From Bryopsis sp. KO-2023 (taxonomy: Eukaryota; Chlorophyta; Ulvophyceae; Bryopsidales; Bryopsidaceae): DNA of 64,000 bases. Position 1 is the first letter of the stretch. Each line of letters starts with the position of its first letter. Where the stretch lies: positions 2,294,001-2,358,000 of the forward strand of contig BSYQ01000010.1 in the NCBI GenBank assembly GCA_030272585.1, read 5' to 3'. Of the stretch, positions 1 to 9,921 are shown piece after piece. The notes under the pieces are model-generated. The model did not search any database and was not told where the DNA came from. It saw only the letters and a program-made list of their open reading frames with translations. A program made the translations under genes and the position numbers.

Positions 1-2
1 AT

Positions 3-2346
3 ACAGAGTGGGTTTTGCAGACTAGGACATTAGGATCGCATAGGTTAGAGTATACAAGCATAACCGCAGAGGTTCTTTCGGTGGAAATTCCAAAACTGCT
101 TCAGGGGTACTTTGGGGGGTCAGCTCAGTTAGGAGAAATGAGGCCGACCATAATTTCAGATTGTGGATCGAATATTAGGAAGGCCCTTCAAGAAGAATTA
201 GAATTTGACTGGCTCAGGTGCTCCTTGCACATGCTCCACAATGTGGTGCAGCTGGGCTTAGGGCATATAGGCGTTATTGGGAGGGTCAATAAACACACGG
301 CCTTACTACTAGAGGCAATAGATGTGTTGAAAGGGGTAGCAGCCCATGTACGGCGCTCCTCTACTTTTAAAACTAAGTTCAGTCAGGCTCAGGTAGAGAT
401 GTGGGAAAGGGGGGAAGGGGGGGAAGGGGGGGAGGGGGGGGAGGTGGAGTACATGCCGGCGGACCTCGGGGAGGAGGAAAGCGAGGACTCGCTGGAGGAT
501 GCACAGGATATGGCGCCACAGGTGGATAAACTCTCCTTTATTTTCTGTTGCTTCCATTCACTTCCCTTTTTCTGTGTTGCTGCTTGCTTCTTGTTATAAG
601 TTGAATTTTTTCTGACATCTAAATGGCTTGTTTTGGGTGTTGTTTGGCTGCAGGGTCCCACCAGTCAGGATCTTGATGATATTGCTGCAGCTGCTGCTGC
701 TGCTGCTGCTGCTGCTGTGGAAGATCTGACATCACAGGTGATTATTGAGTTGTATTTTTTTTTCCAAAATTTTGGTCCGGTTCCGGTTTTTTCCGGTTTT
801 TTCCGGTGTTTTACGGTTTTTTACGGGTGTTTTACGGGTGTTTTACGGGTTTTTTACGGTTTTTTACGGTTTTTTACGGTGTTTTACGGTGTTTACGGTG
901 TTTTACGGTGTTTACGGTTTTTTACGGTTTTTTACGGTTTTTTACGGTCGAACAAATTTTCACTATCATTGACATGTTGTGTTCCAATCGATTTCAATGC
1001 ATGTCTGTGAGGTGACAAGTGTTGTGTGATCTGCAGGTAGAGGGCACGGCAGAGACCATGGATGTGGAAGTGGTTGGCCCTTCTCAACAGGCTGGTGGCC
1101 CTTCGCAACAGTCTGGTGCACCATCATCGCAGCCGGCACCCCCACCAAGAAAACCTAGGGTGCTGCAACTCCCCACGATCGTGAGCACACGGTGGAACAG
1201 CACCTTCATCATGCTCCAGAGAGCCGTGAGGCTCAGGCCAGCAATCGATCGATTGCTAGCTGAGCAACATGGGGAGGGGGATGAGCACCGTGAAATAACA
1301 CCACGGCAGTGGACGCTGCTGGAGAGCCTGTTGGAGTTGCTGAAAATTGCGAGGGATGCCACACACCTGTAAGTACAACATTGCAGAAAAAAAACCAAAC
1401 AAAAAACTTGATTATTGAGAAGATGTATGATTTTTCAAGTAGTGTGAACAAAACGACAAAAGAAAAAACAGGGAATAACAAACTGAACTGCAGCCCGTTA
1501 TTTATCAAGTATTCATTCAATGTGATGTCTTGTTTTAGATTGGAGGCATCGAAAACAGTGACAAGCGGGAGGGTGGTCCTGACGTTCGCGAGGATCCACA
1601 GTTTTTGGAAAGACTGGATCAAAACAAATGTGGAGGCCGTGAAGGAGGGGAGATCCCCCCCACCGAACATCCAGGCGCTGTCGCCAATTGTGTATGCCAT
1701 GGTGGACAAGCTGGAGAAGGAATGGAGCGACCCGCAGCTCGGGCTGGCCTGGATGTTGTGCGCTCTTATGGATGTGTCAGTGCGGTGGCGATCCCTCGAA
1801 GAAGCGTACCTGTTTTTGCAACTGCTGCCCGACAACCAAGCTGATTTTCCTGCTCCCCAGGGGATACTCCGGTTTTACCCTGAGAGACTCCTCTTCCACA
1901 AGTCCTCCATGCTGAGGCACCTTAGGATACTGCTTTCGGATCAGGCACGTGATCTGATCGAGAAGGGGGAGATCACCGTCCAAGCCACACAAACCAAAAA
2001 AAGAAAAGGGAACATAAGCACAGTCTTGTGCAGCGATGACAGCGATGACGGTGGTGGTGGGGGTGACAGGACCTTGGCTTTGCATGAAATAGACAGATTT
2101 CTGGGTGAGAGACAGAATATGGGCAAGTGTAGTGAACCCCTGGTGTGGTGGCGGGAAAATAAAAGTCGACTTCCGATAGTTAGTGAGTTGGCTCGTCGAT
2201 ATCTTGCTGTCCCAAGCAGCTCAGCTGCTAGTGAGCGTGCGTTTTCAAAACTGGGACACATAGTGCGTTCTAGAAGGTCACGGTTATCCGATGATCACGT
2301 CACCGAGCTTTCACTTTTATCGGGCTGGTGTGAAGAGCGGGGTTGA
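3..2346 (+). CDS. hAT-family DNA transposase, 5' end outside window
   Basis: Cut-and-paste transposase of the hAT superfamily. Four exons can be read: up to 521, 654-737, 1037-1368 and 1539-2346, joined in phase 0, 0 and 2 by GT-AG introns; the frame is open from position 3, so the gene starts upstream. Early motifs ISDCGSN and RCSLHMLH match the hAT catalytic-core pattern, VSTRWNST follows in exon 3, and the C-terminal dimerisation block reads WWRENKSRLP, then LAVPSSSAASERAFS with the conserved glutamate of SERxFS. Exon 2 is a small 84-bp exon made largely of GCT codons (poly-alanine), and exon 1 has a Gly/Glu stretch encoded by G-runs (about 409-443). All exons are open, so it looks intact in the visible part. 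The family is known; whether the element is active is unknown. Confidence 0.9.
775..955 (+). repeat. TTTTTTACGG tandem array in transposase intron 2
   Basis: About 18 short units of the type TTTTTTACGG or TGTTTTACGG fill most of the intron (738-1036). The left edge reads GGTCCGGTTCCGG. The same motif family occurs in opposite orientation at 3140-3478. Confidence 0.85.
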
Positions 2347-2415
2347 TTGGAGGGGGGGGGTGATTCAATGGGGAAAGGGGGGAGGGGGGGGAAGGGGGGG
2401 GAAGGGGGGGGGGAA
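2347..2415 (+). repeat. G-run tract after the transposase stop
   Basis: Successive runs of 6-10 G separated by AA or A begin just after the stop codon. On the plus strand this is a strong G-quadruplex-type pattern; it may belong to the 3' UTR or end region of the hAT element. A related G-rich tract is coding at 409-443. Confidence 0.6.
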
Positions 2416-2460
2416 ACCAAAAAAAAAATAGAATCAAAATGAATCATCCGATGGGATGTT

Positions 2461-3090
2461 AATGGTTGTGACTCTGTGGGTTGATGGGCTGTTGGGATTA
2501 TGTGGGTTGATGGGCTGTTGGGATACTGTGGGTTTATAAACAGTTGGGATTCTGTGGGTTGATGGGTGGGATCATGTGAGTTAATGGTTGTGACTCTGTG
2601 GGTTGATGGGCTGTTGGGATTATGTGGGTTGATGGGCTGTTGGGATACTGTGGGTTTATAAACAGTTGGGATTCTGTGGGTTGATGGGTGGGATCATGTG
2701 AGTTAATGGTTGTGACTCTGTGGGTTGATGGGCTGTTGGGATTATGTGGGTTGATGGGCTGTTGGGATACTGTGGGTTTATAAACAGTTGGGATTCTGTG
2801 GGTTGATGGGTGGGATCATGTGAGTTAATGGTTGTGACTCTGTGGGTTGATGGGCTGTTGGGATTATGTGGGTTGATGGGCTGTTGGGACTCTGTGGGTT
2901 TTTGGGCTGTTGGGACTCTGTGGGTTGATGGGCTGTTGGGATTATGTGGGTTGATGGGCTGTTGGGATACTTTGGGTTTATAAACAGTTGGGATTCTGTG
3001 GGTTGATGGGTGGGATCATTTGAGTTAATGGTTGTGACTCTGTGGGTTCATGACCTGTTGGGACTCTGTGGGATGTTGGGCTGGGTGGGA
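2461..3090 (+). repeat. 122-bp minisatellite
   Basis: Units start at 2461, 2583, 2705 and 2827 (exact 122-bp spacing) and continue as a more divergent copy to about 3090. Each unit is itself built from roughly 25-bp sub-repeats of the kind GTGGGTTGATGGGCTGTTGG. The copies are nearly identical, which suggests recent expansion. Confidence 0.9.
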
Positions 3091-3139
3091 ACAAATATAA
3101 ATGGTTTTACAACCACTCTGTGGATGTTTCTCCCTGTAT

Positions 3140-3478
3140 CAGGTGTGACCGTAGCAACCGTAGTGACCCGTAATGACTCCGTACATCCCGTACCGTACTT
3201 TGGCAACTACGGTGCACTACGGACCGTAAAAACAACCGTAAAAGACTGACCGTAACACCGTAATTGACCCACCGGACCACCGTAAATTCTGACCGTAACA
3301 CCGTAACCCGTAAAACCGTAAACCATAAAAAACCACCGTAACCAGGACCGTAACCAACCGTAAATCAGCCGGACCGTAACCGGAGTAAACAAGTCCGGTT
3401 ACGGTACGGAGTTACGGCCGTAGTACGGTGACCGTAACCCGACCGTAACCGGACCGGACCGGAGCCGGACCAAAAAAT
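3140..3478 (-). repeat. CCGTAA-type array, inverted relative to the intron array
   Basis: Dozens of CCGTAA/CCGTAAAAC motifs. Read on the minus strand it starts TTTTTTGGTCCGGCTCCGG and runs into TTACGGT units, which parallels the left edge and units of the array at 775-955. It could be a subterminal repeat of the hAT element, or an independent satellite; the sequence alone does not decide. Confidence 0.7.
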
Positions 3479-3592
3479 CGGCCCAAGTCCTATCTCTGTA
3501 CGTGGGATATATATTCTCTTCATCCCAAGTTGTTTTATCGCAATAGGGTTTAGGGTAGTTTTTATCACATTCACTATGGGAAGTCGCGTTCT

Positions 3593-3812
3593 GTGCGGGG
3601 TGTTTTTCAAACCCCGCACAGAACCTTGAAACCCGTGTTTTGCCACGCACAGGGACAGAATAGCCCCGCACAGCTCTGTTCCCCGGTTTGGGTAGGTTTT
3701 GTGCGGGGTCCCAATTTGACCCCGCACAGACTGGAACCCCGCACACACAACCTGACGTCTTTCCCGTTGTGGGACCCCGCACAGATGAAACATAGCCCCG
3801 TACAGTGTGCGG
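3593..3812. repeat. cluster of CCCCGCAC palindromes
   Basis: Two perfect hairpins are seen: 3593-3619 (9-bp stem GTGCGGGGT, 9-nt loop) and 3701-3727 (10-bp stem GTGCGGGGTC, 7-nt loop). Further single copies of CCCCGCACA lie near 3663, 3737 and 3775, and GTGCGGGG near 3807. The surrounding DNA is not similarly repeated. No gene is visible here. Confidence 0.8.
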
Positions 3813-3828
3813 GGTATCCGTTTGTTTG

Positions 3829-5853
3829 AAACGCATTCATAACAAGCAACCACTGAAGGACCTTCATTTTTCGAAACCTTCACTTTCCATGCGTTCACTA
3901 TGGTGGATGTTGTGGGACTGGGTCTAGGGGAAAGGGGGGGTGAATGAGGTTCGAGCCAGCCTTTCTCATTAAAAAGTGGATTGTGGAGGAGAGAAGAGAT
4001 TTATAATTGCACACATACGATTTTGCACGGGGCGAGATTGGGCTGCAGAAGTGGTTTCTTTTTTGGTGTTTTTTTTTTCCCTCTACAGAGAGGGAGACTT
4101 GGGAGGATTCGATGGAGGCAAAAGAGTGATATTTTGCATTTGTTTATTTTTGAATGGAGAAGAAATGAAAAGGAACTTTTGCCTCTGCTTTGTATTATTT
4201 TATTCCATGTGTTCAGAATCACTGAGAATGGGTAGTATGGATTTTATTGTAATCTTGCAACCCTTCTTAACAGTGGCGGAGATGTGCGATGCGAGGCATT
4301 TCAGAAAATGGATTAACTTGAGAAGGAGAACTGGGTAGGGAAAATCTGGATGTTTGCGGATGTTTGTTTGCTTGTATGAAAAGCAGCTGCTGTCACGAGA
4401 TTGCAGATTAGTTAGTCATTGATTTCACCTCAATCAACCTGTAAAGTTGCTGACTTGGGCTCCTCCGCTTCGCTTTATGAAAATTGCTTCTCCATCGCCC
4501 GCAGTGTCGTGCTGCCACTGCAGCACAGCACTGCAGACTAATTTTTTTATTATTTTTCCATTTTATTTACTCTGGCTCTCTTCACGATTTGTTCATTCCC
4601 CACTACAAGTTAAAACTTTTCTTCTCTGTGGAGCTTTCCAATATTTGTGGGGATATCAGAATAAAGTTGCGGATTTGTGATGATAGTGGTGCTGAAAGAA
4701 ATTTAGAAGCATCAAATTTGGCTTTCTTCTTCCCTCGTTAAGACACCAGTCCTCCTCTTTTTTGAGCCACGATTCCAACTGCTTCAAAGTCCACCTTTCA
4801 AAATAAAAAAAAGGGAGCATCACCGTGCACAAAAATTTGCCACTCACTCAATTTTTAATTTCTCAATGCAAAAAAAGACATGAAACAAACATGTATTGTT
4901 TTGTTTTGTTTTCTTCTCCCTTTCCCTTTTTTTTTCTTTTTAGCGCTACAATCCTACAACCTCCATACTAAAACAATTCTTTTCGACTGTGACCAACACA
5001 GGCATCGAACATATCTGACAAGCCAAATATACGCTCCATTTCCCCTCCCCCCCCCTTCTTTTTTCCCCCCAATTTCCATTTTGAAAAAACACCCAAAAAA
5101 CACTGCCGGAACAAGCATATGGATGTTCAGGGGGCGAGGAATATCACTGCCAGTCACATATGTGTGTGTTCATTCATATGGATACATTTTTACAAAAGGC
5201 ATTTCATACACACATATACATACATAAACCTCACACCTCATCACATCAACAAGCAAACTCAGCCCGACAGGGGAAGATAAAAAAAGGGAAAAAAAGGAAA
5301 AACCAAAAGCAAAAAAAAAACCCAGAAAAAGATAGGGAAACACAAATCAAACTCCATGACCACCCCTTTCATTCGAGCGAGCGACAAGAGCGGGGGGGGG
5401 GGACTTCCCTACCGAAAAACACCAGACCAATATCAAACGTTCGCTTTCTTTTTTTTTTTCCCTCCTCACCATCCTCTCCTTTTTACCCCCCAGCAAAACT
5501 TAACATTTTTAATTCTCTCTCATTTCCTTTTGTTCCCCTCTCATGTGTGTGTGCGTGTGTCTTTTTTCTTCTCGAAACAATACTGACCATCTCAACCCTG
5601 CTGTATGCTCAAACCATTCATCGACGGCTTTTCGCTTTCCCCTTTTTGGTGTTTCTTTTCTTTTTTATTTTTTTTTCTCTGCCCCCCCCCCCCTTCTCAA
5701 ACATCATTTTCCTCTTTTCCTTCTTACCCACCCCCCCCCCCCCCCCCTCCCCCGCTCGCTCAATCACAAACGGACCTTCACCTCAAAAAACCCTGAACCC
5801 CGCCTTTTTCTTCCCACCCCCAAAACTGAAAGTTCAGTTTTCAAACTGAACCA
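3829..5853. other. intergenic, low-complexity DNA
   Basis: AT-rich DNA with poly-T, poly-C and CA-type stretches (for example C-runs near 5681 and 5731). I see no exon with convincing coding character. The right side is the 3' flank of the USP7-like gene, which reads towards it. Confidence 0.6.
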
Positions 5854-8800
5854 TCAGTTTGAGTAGATCCGAATTCCTCGCTCATAAACGCCATAACGGG
5901 AGGGGACCGATGTTTTGACGGGTTTGCTGTCCTCATGCTCCAACCCCAAAAACGCCCTGTTGTCTCCATAGTACTTCGTATCGTCTGACTCAGAGTAACT
6001 CGGCACCCGAGCGAATTTTTCCAACACTATGTCTTCATCCACCCAATACTCGATGGGCTGCGTGTGGTGGGGATGGTAAGCAAATTTCCACTTGGCGAAT
6101 TCCTCGTCAGACACGTCCAGTTTTGCCTTCACTTGAGGTTTGATATCAGCCACCGTGTCTGTCGCTCGGATCTTCAGCCAGAAGGGGTCCCCGAACGTTA
6201 TGACGCTCACGGAGTTTTCGTCCGATCGGAAATGACAGACATGGATGAAGAGGTTGCCATGTCTGTCTGGCAGAGGCACCACCTCCGGTCTGAAAGTCCA
6301 GTAACCTGCTCGCAGGGTTTCCAAAGTGGCCTGAGGATCGCAGATCTGAAACAAACCAAAATAAAAGGAAATTGAGGTCATCGGATACCACCCACTCCAC
6401 ATTAAAAAAAGGGGAAAAAACCCCCGAAAAAACCGAAAAAATCTGCCTCTGCACAGTGTTTCCCTCCTCTTTCACCAGTGCTTGAGTGGCCTTACTAAAA
6501 CGCTTTCTCATTGTTTGGGGATAACACTACACAGAGCTGCATATCAACCCACCTTGAAGATCTTTGATGTAATCCTCCCCAAGCTTCTCCTTCAGAGCCC
6601 CGATCAAATCCTCCACCGTGTTGTCTTTCGGTAGCCAAATCCGATGCTCCCCCTCCAGCTCCACCTTGTCGTTGTAAAAATTTACCTTCATGCACTTGAG
6701 TTTTTCCAGGTATGGCAGCGGCATATCCAGGATCTCGTAGTAGAGGATGTTGGTGTATTGGCGGGAGTGCAAGATCATGACGTCCAAAGAGTCCATGCCT
6801 TGGAATTTGATGGGGCTTCTGTGAGGCATGTGCGCGGACACGTTGTGCTGAGTCAGACGAATTCGATAAGGATTGTCCACGTCCAAATGTTTCGCCAGTT
6901 CTGTGGTGACCTCATCGTATGACATCGTTTTCAAAAGCTCCAGTTTGAACCCATCATCCTTCTTTTTTTTTAAGAAAGAAAAGAAAACACAGAATGTTAA
7001 TTTCGACCAAGGTATAAACATTTTTATCAAATAATAATAAAATAAAACAAAAAATATTTCTTAATTTTCCTTTTTTTTTTTGCTTTTCTGTTCCTTTTTC
7101 CTCCCCTTGAAAACAGACCTCCATCTTTTGATATCACTTAATTTCTTTCTGCTATTAGATTCTTTTTTTTTTTCTTCGGGCGGGGGGGGACAGGGAAAAG
7201 TAAAGGAGCGGTAACAGTACTTATATCGTTGTTTTTCAACCAAAAAACCCAAAAAACAGTTCATACCTTTGGATTGTAAAGTGGTCTGAAATTGACAGTT
7301 TTGCTGTTCTGAACGTACTCCAAAAAAGTTTTGACGGTCGGATGCCGGAGCTCCTTGCTTCTGGCCTCCGGCGTCACTCGCAGCTGGATACAAATGATAT
7401 CTCCTTGCAAAAACTGAGTCTGAACCGAAGGTAAAGAGAACCACACCTTTTTATGAGTACTTTATCCAGGAAATTCAAAACAATTAGTAATAATGATAAT
7501 AACTCGAATGGGAATTCGGATTTAGAACTATGTGACCGCAAAACATTGACGAGACAAATCCTCTAAAATTGATATTTTAGTTTTTTATTCATTTTATTTG
7601 TTTCTACATATGGTCATTTCACTTTTTTTTTGTTATTTTTGTTATTTTTTTGCCCCCCCTCACCCTCTTAGGACTGGCATCAGCGTCGAGCTCATTACAC
7701 ATGACAGACGGTTCGAATCTCACTTCCTCGTAGGCAGCGATATCGGTGCTGTCCTCCAGACCAGCCAATGCCTTCAACCGCCAGAAAATCTCTTTGAAAG
7801 GCATGCTCTTGTCGACGAAAATGTGCCCGACATAACACAGCTTCGTTTTGAAAGGATCGTACAGCTTGCAAAAGAGCAGGAGGTCGTTGGGTTCCAATTC
7901 TTTCAGCATTCCGTAAGAGGCATCGGGTTCTTCCAGGTAAAGTTTGATGGTCATCAAGGCATGCTTTTCTTGCGGGGCGTACTGCTTGTCTTTGAATCGT
8001 TGCAAGTCGAGCACCGTGTCGATTTCCCTCCGGTCTGTCAGAGGGGAATTCGGTCGGATGGTGCCGTTCTGACGTTGAGACCAGACCCAATATCGCTGCA
8101 AGTCCGAGGGCACACCGAAATCGGTTTGAACCTGCACAAGGAAAAAGATGGGAAAAAAAAGAACCAGCAGTTCCTTTAAGTTCAAACAAGATATACATAC
8201 TCGGCCTTTTGGAAAATAATTTCGATTTCAAGAAAGATTCATGTAAGTTGTTTTTCTGTCTTCACTGTCTTCACACACAATAAAAAAATCCATTTTTTCC
8301 AATCAAAATGCCCTCCTCGCTTCTCGTTTCATCTTATTTGTTCATTCACCCCACCAAATTTATTCTTCGCGGCGTTGCACAAATCCTGTCCTCCATTCTT
8401 TTTCTCGTGAAGTTCTCTTTACATAACTTTTTGTCTTTTTTTTTTAAGCAAAACACAAACCGACATCGCACCATGCCCTTGAATTCCTCGAAGGTCGTCT
8501 TTTTGTGTATTCGGTAGCTTTTGACGTCCTCAAAATTGACGAGGTCAAAATAATGGGTGTCTCCGATTTGCCTGGAGAAATCCGTGTCGCATGCCACCTT
8601 GATGACCACATACAGATGGGCTTCTTGCTTTTCCTTTTGCCGGCGCTCTTTCTCCTCTTGCTCTGCCTGATTCAAAACAGTTGTTTTTTTTTCCTTTCAA
8701 ATAACCAGTTTTTTTAACCACCCAAAACACCAATTGCACACACAACAGCAATCCAAGGTACTATCAAAACTGCCTTTTCACACCCAAGTTATTGTCAAAA

Positions 8801-9921
8801 CAGTCATTTCTTCCCCGCCTCCCCCCGCCCCCCCCCAAAAAAAAAAAAAAAAACTCTACGTGAAAGAAATAAAAAAGTACAAATTACAAAAAAAAAAAAG
8901 CATCTCAATGTATCTCGAGTCTTCGCCGCACATGCTCCACCAGATCGTCCTTGCTGGCATCGCACATGATTCGGTCCCAATCGGATTCGCGAACTTAAAC
9001 CAAAGCGAAAGAAGTCGAAATATCCTCAGCCGTAACAGTCTGCGTTAATAATTCTCTAAAAGTTCCTGGTGAATTGTCTCAGTTCCACTAGAAAAAGGCG
9101 CACGATCAAGACGATCCAACAAAGTTTGAATCTGTACTAAACCAGTTTCCGTTTCCAAACGTTGAGCCTGTAACCGTTCAAACAAACAATCCACCCGAGA
9201 ACGATCCAAACCGACGAAATCCCCTTGTTGTAATGCAACAAGCAAATCTTCTGTGGCAAGAGGAGGATCACTAATCGCAACTTCTTCGTCAAAACCGCCA
9301 GTAGAAGTAAAAAAAAAATAAAAAAAAATATTATTTTTATTTTTTAATCGACGAATTCGAAGAAAAACCCGGTCCAAATCGCTACCAGACGGAACCAATA
9401 GAAACAAGAGGCTGACCCTCCGACACCACGTCCGAAATCGATCCACCTATACCACCACAAGGTGAAGGAGGAAGGGAAAAAAGATCGGAAAAAAAAGGGG
9501 GAGTCACAAACCCAAACATGCTCGCTCTCTTAGAAAAGTCATGACCTCTCACTCATAGTATCCCCGTGCTGACGAGGTCTATTGCGTCGCAACCACACAG
9601 CATACGCATTCGCAAATTCCAACGAAGAAAAAAATGCCGAAGGCAACGTTACGGTCGCCATAAGGAACCAACCACACAGCCATACTGATCATCTACAGCT
9701 CGCTTATCGACCTCCTCCTTCACCATTTCATTATCGAATTTAAACCATTTGTCGCCGCCGTGAGAATGCAAAGTAGTGGCCGCCGTGCGCTCCCCCACTG
9801 TGCACCAAGACGCTGTGTAATATCGGTACAAATTCCCGGCATTGTTCGCATTCGGCACCAGATATTTTCGATTTCCCGCGTCCAAATCCAGCTCCAGGTC
9901 GAACTTGTAATGAGAATTGAT
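5854..9921 (-). CDS. USP7: USP7/UBP12-type deubiquitinase, C-terminal part only, anomalous
   Basis: Ubiquitin-specific protease of the USP7 (HAUSP)/plant UBP12 family, which removes ubiquitin from target proteins. Exons on the minus strand: 9673-9921 (C-terminal half of the catalytic domain, with the His box HSVLVHSGGAHGGHY), 8914-8993, 8472-8666 (EAHLYVVIKV), 7664-8131, 7267-7419 (FLEYVQN), 6553-6958/6961 (ILYYEILDMPLP) and 5854-6345 (DEEFAKWKFAYHP, FLGLEHEDSKP). These cover the family's C-terminal ubiquitin-like domains to a normal end. Odd points: the MATH domain and the catalytic Cys box are absent up to the next gene; the His box lies one base out of frame relative to both flanks (near 9822 and 9753); the exon for the conserved NAYMLVY segment is not found; the 6553/6345 join is out of phase; the donor after 8914 is not GT. 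Either a decaying 5'-truncated copy or a gene with sequence errors. Confidence 0.8.
9045..9660 (-). other. unassigned coding-like segments inside the USP7-like gene
   Basis: Between two USP7-like exons lie minus-strand open segments that do not belong to that family: a short ATG-initiated frame near 9540-9659 (contains FANAYAVWLRRN), and a charged frame at 9045 to about 9300 containing DEEVAISDPPLATEDLLVAL and ending in a stop. The second has a helical, Leu/Gln/Glu-rich look. I do not recognise them. They may be remains of an inserted element or of another small gene; they occupy the place where a conserved USP7 exon should be. Confidence 0.4.

Noticed and set aside
2461-3090. Direct repeats that could suggest a CRISPR array
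   Set aside because: Repeats are contiguous 122-bp units without unique spacers, in a eukaryotic context.
4880-5866. Overlapping long frames at 4880-5866
   Set aside because: They consist of Phe, Pro, Lys and Ser runs from poly-T, poly-C and poly-A tracts; no coding pattern.
9575-9625. FANAYAVWL as the missing USP7 NAYMLVY exon
   Set aside because: Only three or four residues agree, the reading phase does not fit the next exon, and the frame has its own ATG context, so the match is probably chance.
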